NCBI GenBank assembly: GCA_964493785.1
Contig: CAZBPM010000002.1
Span: forward strand, 124,001-188,000
DNA length: 64,000 bases
From: Hyphomicrobium_A sp964493785
GTDB taxonomy: Bacteria; Pseudomonadota; Alphaproteobacteria; Rhizobiales; Hyphomicrobiaceae
Direction: 5' to 3'
The position numbers and the translations under genes were made by a program. Of the stretch, positions 50,067-59,065 are shown piece after piece. Below the pieces are notes generated by a model. That model had not been told where the DNA came from and did no database searches. It saw nothing but the letters and a program-made list of their open reading frames with translations. The first letter of the stretch is position 1. Each line of letters starts with the position of its first letter.

Positions 50067-52049
50067 CTAGGTCGGCCGGTCGATGTCGAGCTTCTTCATC
50101 CAGCGATAAAGCGTCTGCCGGCTGACATTCAGTTCGGTTGCGGCGTCAGATATGCACCAGCTGTTTCGCTCCAGCACGTCGACGACATTGGGCGCGATCA
50201 CATCCTCACCGCAGGGCTGGCTCGCGGAATCAGCGGCATTGAAATCGAGCCAGGTCGGCAGGCGGGTGTGCTCGATCTCATCGCGATCGGCGCAGGCGAG
50301 TGCGTAGCGCATGGCGAGGCGAAGCTCGCGCATGTTTCCCGGCCAGGGCTGGGCGACAAGGATTTGCAGCGATCTGCTCGAGAGCCGGGGCGGATTATCG
50401 AGCCCCATGTGCGCCGCTTCGATCGCCAGCGCGCCCATAATCACATCGGCCTTGTCCGCTCGTGCGCGCAACGGCGGAAGCTCGAGCCTGATGCCCGCGA
50501 TCCGGTAATAAAGATCCTGCCTGAAACGCCCCTCGGACACGAGCCGCGGCAAATCCTGGTGACTCGCGCAGATGACATTGAACTCGACCTTGGTCGGCTT
50601 GGTCGACCCTAGCGGAACGACCTCGTTTTGCGCCAGCACACGCAACAGCCTCGTTTGGAGTTGCAGCGGCATGTCGCCGATTTCGTCGAGGAACAGCGTG
50701 CCGCAGTGCGCCTCTGCGATGCGCCCCTTGCGGCCGTCGCGGCGCGCGCCGGTGAAAGTGCCGGTCTCGTAACCGAACAACTCGCTCTCGATCAGGCTTT
50801 CAGGAATCGACGAGCAATCGATGGCAATGAACGGGCCGGAGGCACGTGCGCCGGCGAGATGGATCCCGCGCGCAAACTCCTCTTTGCCCGTGCCGGTCTC
50901 GCCGTGCAGCAGAATGGGCAGACGCTTGTCCACCAATTGCTTGATCGTTCGCAGGTGCTCCAGCATCGTGGGATCACTGCCGGAGAGAGCCTCGAGGCCC
51001 AGCCAGTCACCATGCGCCGCAGCCGCGGCACGCTGGGATTGCGTCTGCGCTGGCTGTTTGGATGTTTTCAACGGCGAGGAGCGTCCCGCCGGCGCGATGA
51101 GGCTGGCAAAGCATGGGCGATCGCTCCCCTTCACGCGCGCAATTCCGATGCGCTCCACGCCGGCCGCGTCTTTCTGAGGATTGCCGTCCTGCCAATTGAT
51201 GTCGACGAAGCCGGATAGCGGCTTTCCGATCAGGGCCTCGCGTTCCGGGAGGCGGTGGTCGGTCGCCCCTACGAGTATCTCGACCGGCGCGCCATTGTCG
51301 TCGAGGGCGATCATCGGGCCGTTGCCCTTCATCGCACAATCGAGGCCCCATTCGATGCGCAGGATGTGCCGGTTCTTGTTCCGCTTCAGGAAGTAGCGCC
51401 GCTCGATGCGGCGCGTGGTCTCGACCACGAGATCGAGCACGAACGACTGCATCTCCTGCGGCAGGTCCGCTACGGCGGAGGCGTCGAGGGCGGCGATGAC
51501 GTTCCCAGATGGATCGAAAATCGGTGCCGCCGTGCAAGTCAGGCCGAGGTAGGCGGGAAAGAAGTGCTGCGATCGGTGAACGGTGACGCCGCAACGGGAT
51601 GCGATCGATGTTCCGATCCCGTTCGTGCCGGCGGCTTCCTCGCCCCAAGCAGCACCAGTGCAAACACCGACGCGGCGCAGCGCGCGGTCGGCGGGCGTCG
51701 AACTGAGCACGTCTAGCGCGATGCCATTGGGGTCCGACAGCATGAGCACATAGTTCGCCGGCGCCAGACGGTTCATCAGGCGAGCGATGTCCGGCTTGGC
51801 GACATGCGTCAGCAGATCGAGCGCATCGCTGGCCGTCCTCAGTTCCGGCTGCGTGACGATCTCCGGCCCGCTGTGGCGGTTCGGATCGAGCTTGTGCTGC
51901 GTAACGCAACGCTTCCAAGAAGAAACGACGAGATTGTCCGCCTGGTTGGCGGAACCGCTTTCGCGCGCTATCTCGTCGAATATTCTCTTCGTGTGTACGT
52001 ATTCGCGAGAACCTGGCTGCCCGGACTTTCCATGCTGCATTCCATCCAT
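50067..52049 (-). CDS. AcoR-type sigma-54-dependent transcriptional activator
   Basis: A 660-residue activator. An N-terminal GAF-type sensor (about 60-210, with SSWKRCVTQHKLDP before it) and a PAS-like segment (about 235-310) precede an AAA+ domain with Walker A HGETGTGKEEFARG near 360, DEIGDMPLQLQTRLLR, and the sigma-54 contact loop reading GTFTGA instead of the common GAFTGA. A Fis-type helix-turn-helix ends the protein (ISDAATELNVSRQTLYRWM). AcoR-like proteins switch on alcohol, acetoin or aldehyde catabolism. GGGAGGG five bases before ATG 52049 decides the start. A sigma-54 promoter candidate occurs at 59557. Confidence 0.9.
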   Translation of the reverse strand: MDGMQHGKSGQPGSREYVHTKRIFDEIARESGSANQADNLVVSSWKRCVTQHKLDPNRHSGPEIVTQPELRTASDALDLLTHVAKPDIARLMNRLAPANYVLMLSDPNGIALDVLSSTPADRALRRVGVCTGAAWGEEAAGTNGIGTSIASRCGVTVHRSQHFFPAYLGLTCTAAPIFDPSGNVIAALDASAVADLPQEMQSFVLDLVVETTRRIERRYFLKRNKNRHILRIEWGLDCAMKGNGPMIALDDNGAPVEILVGATDHRLPEREALIGKPLSGFVDINWQDGNPQKDAAGVERIGIARVKGSDRPCFASLIAPAGRSSPLKTSKQPAQTQSQRAAAAAHGDWLGLEALSGSDPTMLEHLRTIKQLVDKRLPILLHGETGTGKEEFARGIHLAGARASGPFIAIDCSSIPESLIESELFGYETGTFTGARRDGRKGRIAEAHCGTLFLDEIGDMPLQLQTRLLRVLAQNEVVPLGSTKPTKVEFNVICASHQDLPRLVSEGRFRQDLYYRIAGIRLELPPLRARADKADVIMGALAIEAAHMGLDNPPRLSSRSLQILVAQPWPGNMRELRLAMRYALACADRDEIEHTRLPTWLDFNAADSASQPCGEDVIAPNVVDVLERNSWCISDAATELNVSRQTLYRWMKKLDIDRPT

Positions 52050-52098
52050 CTCGTCCCTCCCGACGAGCAACTTTTTAGTTTTTGGTCTTGGTAGTGCT

Positions 52099-52863
52099 TC
52101 ATCGCGCCAGATAATCGTTCCTGCCGACTCGCAAGAGAGACGCTTCGAGCCGCTTGGAGTCGCGGCGGATCTCCTCGACGGTTTCGAACGTGCACGCGAC
52201 GTGACTTGCCGCGGCGGCCTCCGCCATCTTGGCCTTGCCGGCGATGATCGCCTCTGCAATCGCAACATGCTGCGTCAGAAGCTTTTCGCGCACACCCGGC
52301 CGCTGATAGAGCTGCTGGCGGCTGTAGAAGATGTTGCTCCGCAACAACTCGCTCAACGCCCGCATGATATGCAGCAAAACGGCATTATGGGCGGCTTCAT
52401 AGATGGAAAGGTGAAAATCGACGTCGGCTTGGGATTCTTGCGTCGGATCTTCCAGCTCGTGCGCCGTTTTTATCTGGTTAATCGCGGCGCGGATCGCGTT
52501 CCGATCTAGCTCAGAGGCGCGCACCGCAGCATAGCGTGCCGCTTGAGCGTCCATCGACTGGCGAAATTCGAAGTAGTCGGCGGTCGCCTGCGGATTGTCC
52601 TCCAACAGCGACGCCAGCGGTTTCAGCAATGGCGAGAGGAACTGGGCGATGAAGGTACCCGCGCGCGTCGTGCGCAGCAATCCTCGCTCGGCCAGCATGT
52701 CGATCGCTTCCCGAAGTGATGGCCGCGATACGTCCAACTTCTCAGCAAGCTCGCGCTCCGGTGTGAGCCGTTCGCCCGGCCGCAGCACGCCCTGCAGGAT
52801 CAGTTTTTCCAGGTGATCGGCGATAGCTTCGGCGACTTTTTGAGGGCGGATGCGCTCAGTCAT
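52099..52863 (-). CDS. FadR/GntR-family regulator, probably of lactate use
   Basis: A 254-residue GntR protein: winged helix at residues 8-75 (LTPERELAEKLDVSRPSLREAIDML) and an FCD effector domain (ADYFEFRQSMDAQAARYAA, QADVDFHLSIYEAAHN, HVAIAEAIIAGKA) with the His/Asp residues that bind a metal and a carboxylate. It resembles LldR/PdhR types and is divergent from lldP, so lactate-responsive repression of lldP-lutABC is likely. AAGGGG lies five bases before ATG 52863; a GTG two codons upstream is possible. Confidence 0.88.
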   Translation of the reverse strand: MTERIRPQKVAEAIADHLEKLILQGVLRPGERLTPERELAEKLDVSRPSLREAIDMLAERGLLRTTRAGTFIAQFLSPLLKPLASLLEDNPQATADYFEFRQSMDAQAARYAAVRASELDRNAIRAAINQIKTAHELEDPTQESQADVDFHLSIYEAAHNAVLLHIMRALSELLRSNIFYSRQQLYQRPGVREKLLTQHVAIAEAIIAGKAKMAEAAAASHVACTFETVEEIRRDSKRLEASLLRVGRNDYLAR

Positions 52864-52936
52864 TTTCACCCCTTTACGCCGTCGGCCGCGCCTGACACGA
52901 TTTGTCGCAATGGTGTATTGAACGACCCAACGCTGT

Positions 52937-52955
52937 CAATAGAAACGATCTATTG
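52937..52955. promoter_or_regulatory. candidate operator in the lldP divergent promoter
   Basis: CAATAGA and TCTATTG are perfect reverse complements separated by five bases. A related shorter pair, CAAT-N5-ATTG, lies at 52908-52920, and TTGGT-N11-ACCAA at 52971-52991. They sit between the GntR regulator gene and lldP, where the regulator's site is expected. Confidence 0.5.
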
Positions 52956-53045
52956 CACCATCGAGCGCGCTTGGTCTAATTATATTACCAACGGAACGAG
53001 CGGCGCGTGACGCGACTAGCTCGTCGATTACGGGGTGGGAATGTC

Positions 53046-54716
53046 GTGTGGTCGCAAACATATGATCCCTTCGGGAACATGCTTCTCTCGGCGGGGGCTG
53101 CAGCTGTGCCTGTTGTGGTGCTGCTCGGCGCCATCGCTATCTTTGAAATCAAGGCGCACATCGCTGCTCTTCTAGGGCTCGCTGCTGCACTGCTCATTGC
53201 GACGCTCGGATTTGGAATGCCGCCGGAAATGGCGGGGCGTGCCGCAGCATATGGCGCAGCCTTCGGCCTGTTGCCGATAGGCTGGATCGTCATCAACGTG
53301 ATCTTTCTCTATCAGCTCACCAACGAGAACGGTGAGTTCACGGTGCTGCAGCAGAGCATCCGAAACATCAGCGACGACAGGCGCCTGCAGCTTCTCTTCA
53401 TCGCCTTCTCGCTGGGCGCATTTTTCGAGGGCGCTGCCGGCTTCGGCACTCCGGTGGCCGTCACTGCCGCAATGCTCATCGGCCTTGGCTTCTCGCCGCT
53501 CGCCGCGTCGGGTTTGTCGCTCATTGCCAACACCGCGCCCGTTGCCTTCGGAGCGTTGGGGTCGCCCGTCATTGCGCTGGCCGCGGTCACCGGGCTCGAT
53601 CTTCACGAGCTCAGCGGAATGATCGGCCGCCAGCTTCCGTTCTTCTCGGTCATCGTTCCCTTCTGGCTCATCTGGGCCTTCGTCGGCTTCCGCCGCATGA
53701 TCGAGGTCTGGCCGCCCGTGCTTGTCGCGGGCGTTTCTTTTGCTGTGCCGCAATACCTCGTCTCGAACTTTCACGGGCCATGGCTCGTCGACATCATTGC
53801 AGCGGTCTGCTCGATGATTTGCTTGGCGCTGTTCCTGCGGGTCTGGCAGCCTAAATCGCCGATGACGAGCGCTGACGCCAGCGCCACTGAAGCCCCTCCC
53901 CTCGCCGGCGCATCGAGCGCGGGCGCAGCAGCTGCTCCGGCGGCATCGGCGTCGCGCTGGACCGTGCTCCGCGCCTGGATGCCCTGGCTCCTGCTCAGCG
54001 TCTTCGTGTTTGCCTGGGGAACGCCGCAGGGCAAAGCGTATCTCGACAGCCTCTGGATCTACAAATATCCGGTCGCAGGCCTGCACGAGCTGGTGCAGAA
54101 AGTGCCGCCGGTCGTCGCCTCGCCGCACGCCGAATCCGCCATCTACACGTTCAACGCACTTTCGGCGACCGGGACCGGCATTTTGCTCGCAGGCCTGCTG
54201 TCCGGCTTCCTGCTGGGATACGGCCCCATCAGCATCGCGCGCATCTATATGCGCAGCCTCTATCAGGTGCGCTACTCGTTGCTGACTATCGCAGGCATGC
54301 TTGCGATCGGTTTCGTCACCCGATACGCCGGCACCGACGCAACGCTTGGGCTGGCGCTCGCCAATACGGGCTGGTTCTACCCGTTCTTCGGCACGCTGAT
54401 CGGCTGGCTCGGCGTCGCGCTCACCGGCTCCGATACGGCCTCAAATGTTCTTTTCGGCGGGCTGCAGAAAGTCAGCGCCGAGCAGCTCGGCATCAATCCC
54501 ACGCTGATGGCGGCTGCCAACAGCTCCGGCGGCGTCATGGGCAAGATGATCGACGCTCAGAGCATCGTCGTCGCTTCGACCGCCACCCGCTGGTACGGGC
54601 ACGAAGGAACGATATTGCGCTTCGTATTCTTCCATAGTGTGGCGTTGGCCATGCTCGTCGGCCTGCTGGTGATGGGGCAGGCATACTATTGGCCCTTCAA
54701 TCTGCTCGTTCATTGA
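53046..54716 (+). CDS. lldP: L-lactate permease
   Basis: A 556-residue inner-membrane lactate:proton symporter of the LctP family with about 12-14 helices. Conserved parts are the beginning W-x-QTYDPFGN, ALGAFFEGAAGFGTPVAVTAA (in genome frame SLGAFFEGAAGFGTPV near residue 130), and the C-terminal GWLGVALTGSDTASNVLFG and ANSSGGVMGKMI. GTG 53046 is chosen because the family starts with M-W-Q-x-YDP and a GGTGGGA site precedes it; an ATG at 53007 adds 13 Arg-rich residues. It leads the lutABC genes and is divergent from the GntR gene. Confidence 0.92.
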   Translation: MWSQTYDPFGNMLLSAGAAAVPVVVLLGAIAIFEIKAHIAALLGLAAALLIATLGFGMPPEMAGRAAAYGAAFGLLPIGWIVINVIFLYQLTNENGEFTVLQQSIRNISDDRRLQLLFIAFSLGAFFEGAAGFGTPVAVTAAMLIGLGFSPLAASGLSLIANTAPVAFGALGSPVIALAAVTGLDLHELSGMIGRQLPFFSVIVPFWLIWAFVGFRRMIEVWPPVLVAGVSFAVPQYLVSNFHGPWLVDIIAAVCSMICLALFLRVWQPKSPMTSADASATEAPPLAGASSAGAAAAPAASASRWTVLRAWMPWLLLSVFVFAWGTPQGKAYLDSLWIYKYPVAGLHELVQKVPPVVASPHAESAIYTFNALSATGTGILLAGLLSGFLLGYGPISIARIYMRSLYQVRYSLLTIAGMLAIGFVTRYAGTDATLGLALANTGWFYPFFGTLIGWLGVALTGSDTASNVLFGGLQKVSAEQLGINPTLMAAANSSGGVMGKMIDAQSIVVASTATRWYGHEGTILRFVFFHSVALAMLVGLLVMGQAYYWPFNLLVH

Positions 54717-54743
54717 TCCTGGCATTCAAGGTCGACGCGATTC

Positions 54744-55541
54744 ATGTCCGCATCCGAAACAGTCCGTAGCGTCGCTAACCCGCCTCCGCGGGTCGCGTTG
54801 TTCGTGACTTGTCTCGTCGACCTCTTTCGTCCCAGCGTCGGGTTTGCCGCCGTTAAGCTCCTTGAGGATGCCGGGTGCATCGTCGAGGTCCCGCCTCGGC
54901 AAGTCTGCTGTGGGCAGCCCGCCTACAACAGCGGCGATACCGATGCAGCACGGCGCATCGCCAAGCAGGTGATCGAGACGTTCGACGGCTTCGACTACGT
55001 GGTCGGGCCATCCGGATCGTGCATGGCGACGCTTCGCAAGGATTATCCCGAGATGCTGCAGGGCGATCCAACTTGGAGCCGGCGCGCAACCTCGCTCGCC
55101 CAGCGCAGCTACGAGCTGATGTCCTTCCTCACCGATGTCCGTGGCAGCCGCATCGAAGGCGTGTCCTACGCCGGCAAAGTCACGTACCATGACAGCTGCT
55201 CGGGACTAAGATCGCTCGGCATCAAATCCCAGCCGCGCCAGCTGCTGGCTGACATCGATGGCCTCGAGCTATCCGAGCTGCAGGACCCGGAGACATGCTG
55301 CGGATTCGGTGGGACTTTCTGCGTCAAGTATCCGGAGATCTCCATCAAGATGGTGTCCGACAAGGTGGGCAATATCGAGATGAGCGGCGCCGACACCCTG
55401 CTCGGCGGCGATCTTGGATGCCTCCTAAATATTGCCGGACGGCTACGCCGGGTCGGTAACGAAACCCGCGTGTTTCATGCTGCGGAGGTCCTTGCGGGCA
55501 TGGCCGATGGTCCCGGCATCGGCGAGGCAGAGAAGCCCTGA
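54744..55541 (+). CDS. lutA: lactate oxidation Fe-S protein LutA/LldE
   Basis: A 265-residue CCG-domain protein of the LldE/LutA type. The first CCG set includes ALFVTCLVD and RQVCCGQPAYNSGD; the second includes YHDSCSGLRSLG and ETCCGFGGTFCVKYPEIS. With LutB and LutC it forms the NAD-independent L-lactate dehydrogenase that feeds electrons to the respiratory chain. It is 27 bases behind lldP and overlaps lutB by one base. Confidence 0.93.
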   Translation: MSASETVRSVANPPPRVALFVTCLVDLFRPSVGFAAVKLLEDAGCIVEVPPRQVCCGQPAYNSGDTDAARRIAKQVIETFDGFDYVVGPSGSCMATLRKDYPEMLQGDPTWSRRATSLAQRSYELMSFLTDVRGSRIEGVSYAGKVTYHDSCSGLRSLGIKSQPRQLLADIDGLELSELQDPETCCGFGGTFCVKYPEISIKMVSDKVGNIEMSGADTLLGGDLGCLLNIAGRLRRVGNETRVFHAAEVLAGMADGPGIGEAEKP

Positions 55542-56962
55542 TGGGAGCGCAAACACAAAGCTTTCATGAACGTGCTTCGCAGGCGCTGACTGACCAGAAC
55601 CTGCAACGCTCGATTGGCGCCCTGAAGGGTGGCTTCGTAGCAGCGCGGGCTCGTGCCGTCGCCGCGGTGCCGGAGTTCGAGGCGATGCGCGAAGCCGGTC
55701 GCGTGATCAAGGATCATACGCTCGCCAACCTCGATTTTTACCTGACGCGCTACGAAGCCGAAGTCGTCCGACAGGGCGGCCAAGTGCACTGGGCGTCGGA
55801 CGCAGAAGAGGCCTGCCGAATTATACGGGACATCTGCGCGCGCGTCGGCGCAAAAACGGTCACCAAGGGCAAGTCGATGGTCTCCGAGGAGATCGGCCTC
55901 AACGAAGCCCTCGAAGCCGACGGCTTGGAGGTCCTTGAGACGGACGCCGGCGAGTACATCGTGCAGCTCGCCAAGGAGTTGCCGAGCCACATCGTCATGC
56001 CGACGATCCACAAGACCACCAGCCAGATCGCCTCACTCTTCCACGAGAAGCACCGCCGCTATGGATTCACCGAGCGCGTGGAGGACCCCGCCGAACTCAT
56101 CGACCAAGTGCGCTCGGTGCTGCGCGAAAAGTTTTTCACAGCCGACGTCGGCATAACGGGCGCCAACTTCCTCGTCGCCGAGACCGGGTCAAACGTCATC
56201 GTCACCAACGAGGGCAACGGCGATCTCACGTCAACGCTGGCGCGCGTCCACATTGTCACGGCGGGCATCGAGAAAGTTGTGCCTACGCTGAACGACACTG
56301 CGGTGTTGTTGCGCCTGTTGGCACGCAGCGCACTCGGCCTCGACGTGACCAGCTACGTCACCTATTCCACAGGCCCGCGCAGGCCAGCCGACCTCGACGG
56401 TCCGGAAGAGTATCACGTCGTCCTCGTCGACAACGGCCGCACGAAGATGCTCGAGGGCGCCTACCGGCCGATGCTCCGTTGCATCCGGTGCGGGGCCTGC
56501 ATGAACCACTGCCCCGTCTATCTGTCCGTAGGAGGCCACGCCTACGGCGGGGTATATCCTGGGCCGATGGGCGCCGTTCTCACACCGATTATTTCCGGAC
56601 ACGAGAAGGCTCAGGAGCTGCCGCACGCGTGCACCCTCAACGGACGTTGCCAGCAGGTGTGCCCGGTGAAAATCCCGCTGCCGGAGATGCTCCGACGGCT
56701 GCGTCATGATCAATGGGAAGCCGGCTTTATCCGCGGCAAGGCGCGTTGGGGCATCGATGCCTGGGCGTGGCTCGCAACCCGCCCGACGCTTTACCACAAC
56801 GTCACACGGTTCCTGGTTGCGGTCGGCGGCATGCTCGGCCGCTCGCGCGGTCGCTTCAACCGGCTGCCTCTGGCGTCCGGGTGGACCCTCGGGCGCGACA
56901 TGCCATCCCCGCAAGGGACGACGTTCCATGCTGCGTGGGCCAAAGCAAAAAGAAAAAGGTAA
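55541..56962 (+). CDS. lutB: lactate oxidation Fe-S protein LutB/LldF
   Basis: A 473-residue protein with an LUD domain (about 60-300, including TKGKSMVSEEIGLNEALE and MPTIHKTTSQIASLF) and a C-terminal ferredoxin-type part with two 4Fe-4S motifs, CIRCGACMNHCPVY near 310 and CTLNGRCQQVCPVKIPL near 365. It is the electron-transfer core of the LutABC complex. Starts in the TGATG overlap with lutA. Confidence 0.94.
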   Translation: MGAQTQSFHERASQALTDQNLQRSIGALKGGFVAARARAVAAVPEFEAMREAGRVIKDHTLANLDFYLTRYEAEVVRQGGQVHWASDAEEACRIIRDICARVGAKTVTKGKSMVSEEIGLNEALEADGLEVLETDAGEYIVQLAKELPSHIVMPTIHKTTSQIASLFHEKHRRYGFTERVEDPAELIDQVRSVLREKFFTADVGITGANFLVAETGSNVIVTNEGNGDLTSTLARVHIVTAGIEKVVPTLNDTAVLLRLLARSALGLDVTSYVTYSTGPRRPADLDGPEEYHVVLVDNGRTKMLEGAYRPMLRCIRCGACMNHCPVYLSVGGHAYGGVYPGPMGAVLTPIISGHEKAQELPHACTLNGRCQQVCPVKIPLPEMLRRLRHDQWEAGFIRGKARWGIDAWAWLATRPTLYHNVTRFLVAVGGMLGRSRGRFNRLPLASGWTLGRDMPSPQGTTFHAAWAKAKRKR

Positions 56963-56966
56963 TCCG

Positions 56967-57599
56967 TTGGCACGCGAGGAGATCTTGAACCGTATCCGGT
57001 CGGCGCTCGGCGATCGCGAACGAACCGATAGCGAGGCCGCGCAACTCGATGCGCGAATGCGCGCCCGCCCCGTCGGGCCGATTGTGGATTTCGACGCCGA
57101 TGTCCTGATCCAGTTCTTCGCCAAGACCGCAGCAAACAACTTCACCGTCGAGCGCATTGCCTCGCTACAGATGCTTGTATCTGCGGTGCGCGCTCTGCTG
57201 CCTGACGGAGAAGTACCCGACATCAGCATCGCTAGAACGCTGGATCACGTCGGCTGGCCCTCCGATTGGAACATAAATCGCGGCGCCGGACGTATCGTCG
57301 AGCGCGTGAGCGTTACGCAGGCGCTTGCCGGTATTGCCGAAACCGGCAGTATCGTGATGGCATCCGGCGCCGACAGTCCGACCAGCCTCAATTTCCTGCC
57401 TGACCTCCACGTCGTCGTATTGCGCGCGGACGATGTCGTTGCTCATCCCGAGGATGTCTGGCCCCGGATGCAGATGGAAAACTGGCCCCGCGCCGTCAAT
57501 GTCATCTCAGGACCATCGCGCACGGCCGACGTCGGCGGCATCATCGTGCGCCCAGCGCACGGACCCAAGCGCGTACATCTCATTGTCGTCGATTCCTGA
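56967..57599 (+). CDS. lutC: lactate oxidation protein LutC/LldG
   Basis: A 210-residue LUD-domain protein, the third part of LutABC. The motifs QALAGIAETGSIVMASG and the terminal RTADVGGIIVRPAHGP are characteristic. The start is probably TTG 56967, four bases after lutB's stop with AAAAGG before it, since LutC proteins begin with a (S/A)REEIL-like helix. ATG 56928, inside lutB, would add 13 residues. No terminator of its own is seen. Confidence 0.88.
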   Translation: MAREEILNRIRSALGDRERTDSEAAQLDARMRARPVGPIVDFDADVLIQFFAKTAANNFTVERIASLQMLVSAVRALLPDGEVPDISIARTLDHVGWPSDWNINRGAGRIVERVSVTQALAGIAETGSIVMASGADSPTSLNFLPDLHVVVLRADDVVAHPEDVWPRMQMENWPRAVNVISGPSRTADVGGIIVRPAHGPKRVHLIVVDS

Positions 57600-57659
57600 C
57601 AGATCGCATCGCACGCTCGGCTGAGCTCCGCCCCGCACTCCTCGCACCCCCTCCCCCCC

Positions 57660-57689
57660 AAAAAAAGTGGGGCGACCGAAGTCGCCCCA
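57660..57689 (-). terminator. intrinsic terminator of the porin gene
   Basis: On the minus strand a perfect nine-pair stem (TGGGGCGAC/GTCGCCCCA) with tetraloop TTCG is followed by seven T. It lies 30 bases past the porin stop and may also slow transcription arriving from lutC. Confidence 0.9.
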
Positions 57690-57718
57690 AGGCTGCGCGA
57701 GTTTTGGAGGTAGAGCGT

Positions 57719-59065
57719 TCAGAAGAAGATGATAGCGCCGACAATGCCCATATTGAAGTTCTCGAACTTCTGCTTTCCGTCAACACCGCTGTCGGCGTAG
57801 GTGGCTTCGAGCTGGTGCATGCGCCACTTCGCCCAGAGCTGCATCGAGGCGGCATCGATGTCCTGGACGAGGCCGATACCGATGCGGGTAGCCTCGGTGC
57901 CGGTGAGACTGACGGTCGTGTCAGCAGCACTGGAGCAAGCGCCACTGATGTTTCCACCGACACCAAAGAAGTCGGCGCACAAGCTGGCGCTTCCCGCCGG
58001 ATAGGCCGAGTGCATGTCGCGGTTCTGACCGTACTCGCCGTAGACGTGCGTGTTGCCGAGCGAGACCCACTTCTGCGTCAGGCCGGCCTTGATGTAGTAG
58101 TGGTAGTCATCCTGAGTTCCGGGCAGCGAGGCGCCTTCCTCACCATAGAGGGCGTGGACCCAAAGTCCGGACGGGTTGTGCTTGATGAAGCCGCCGACCT
58201 GCGCGTACGTCGCATCGCCGAAAGCTGGATCCGACGCTGCCGTGTAAGCGCCGCTCAAGGCTAGCTGGAAGTCTTGCCACTGGCCTTTCCAGCGCGCCGA
58301 CACGTCCCAGAAGTCGTCTTCGCCCCACGATGCCGACAGCACGAGCCCGCCGAAGGTCGGCGTGTCGTAGCGAATGGCATTGCGCCGATCGCCGGCGCAA
58401 TCGCCGCCAATACCGAGCTGTGTCGACTGGCAGAAGAACGCAAGATCCCACCACGTCGCGCTCGAAAGGCCTGCCGCACCAGAGTTTCCGCCCTTTGGCC
58501 TCAGGCGGAAGGAAGCGCCGTCGAAGGTTACGGTGTTTGCGGCAATCAGCGTGCCCGAAAGATCGGAGTCGAGCGCCGCATTATCTGAAGCGTGCGACTG
58601 CTTACCGACGGTCACGCGTCCGAGGGTGTCGCTCTGCAGGTACCAGTTGGAGTGAATGAGGTCGATGCCGGTGCCGACATTCGAATTGTTCTGATCGACC
58701 AGCAGCGCGTCGGTCGCATCGAGCGACACCGTGAGCTGGTAGCCTGCCTTCCATCCTGGGCTGATGATCGCCTCGCCGGCGAACGTGAAGCGAGTCGCAA
58801 GATCAGGAGCCTGACCGTTCACGTACACGTTGCTCTCGCTGCCATCATTCCAGTACATCACCTGCTGGCTGAGAAAGCCGGAGATCGAGAACGAGACCTT
58901 GCGGTTTCCCTTGCGCACAGTCGTAGCTTCGAGCTCGGCAATTCTCTCTTCAAGATCGGCGCAGCAGTCGCCCCCGAGATCTGCGGCCGAGGCCTTGTCA
59001 CCTTGGATCGCGCCTGCTGCCATCATGACGAGCGCACAGCAAAGCGTTCGTTTTCCCCCACGCAT
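57719..59065 (-). CDS. outer-membrane porin
   Basis: A 448-residue alphaproteobacterial porin. A signal peptide (residues 1-27, ALVMMAAGAIQGDKASA) is followed by a short coiled coil (ADLEERIAELEATTV) that trimerises or anchors to the wall, then a 16-strand barrel (VSFSISGFLSQQVMYW, LGRVTVGKQSHASDN) ending in Phe. Two Cys pairs probably form disulfides in loops. AGGAG lies eight bases before ATG 59065. Adjacent to catabolic genes, it may admit their substrate, but this is inference. Confidence 0.9.
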   Translation of the reverse strand: MRGGKRTLCCALVMMAAGAIQGDKASAADLGGDCCADLEERIAELEATTVRKGNRKVSFSISGFLSQQVMYWNDGSESNVYVNGQAPDLATRFTFAGEAIISPGWKAGYQLTVSLDATDALLVDQNNSNVGTGIDLIHSNWYLQSDTLGRVTVGKQSHASDNAALDSDLSGTLIAANTVTFDGASFRLRPKGGNSGAAGLSSATWWDLAFFCQSTQLGIGGDCAGDRRNAIRYDTPTFGGLVLSASWGEDDFWDVSARWKGQWQDFQLALSGAYTAASDPAFGDATYAQVGGFIKHNPSGLWVHALYGEEGASLPGTQDDYHYYIKAGLTQKWVSLGNTHVYGEYGQNRDMHSAYPAGSASLCADFFGVGGNISGACSSAADTTVSLTGTEATRIGIGLVQDIDAASMQLWAKWRMHQLEATYADSGVDGKQKFENFNMGIVGAIIFF

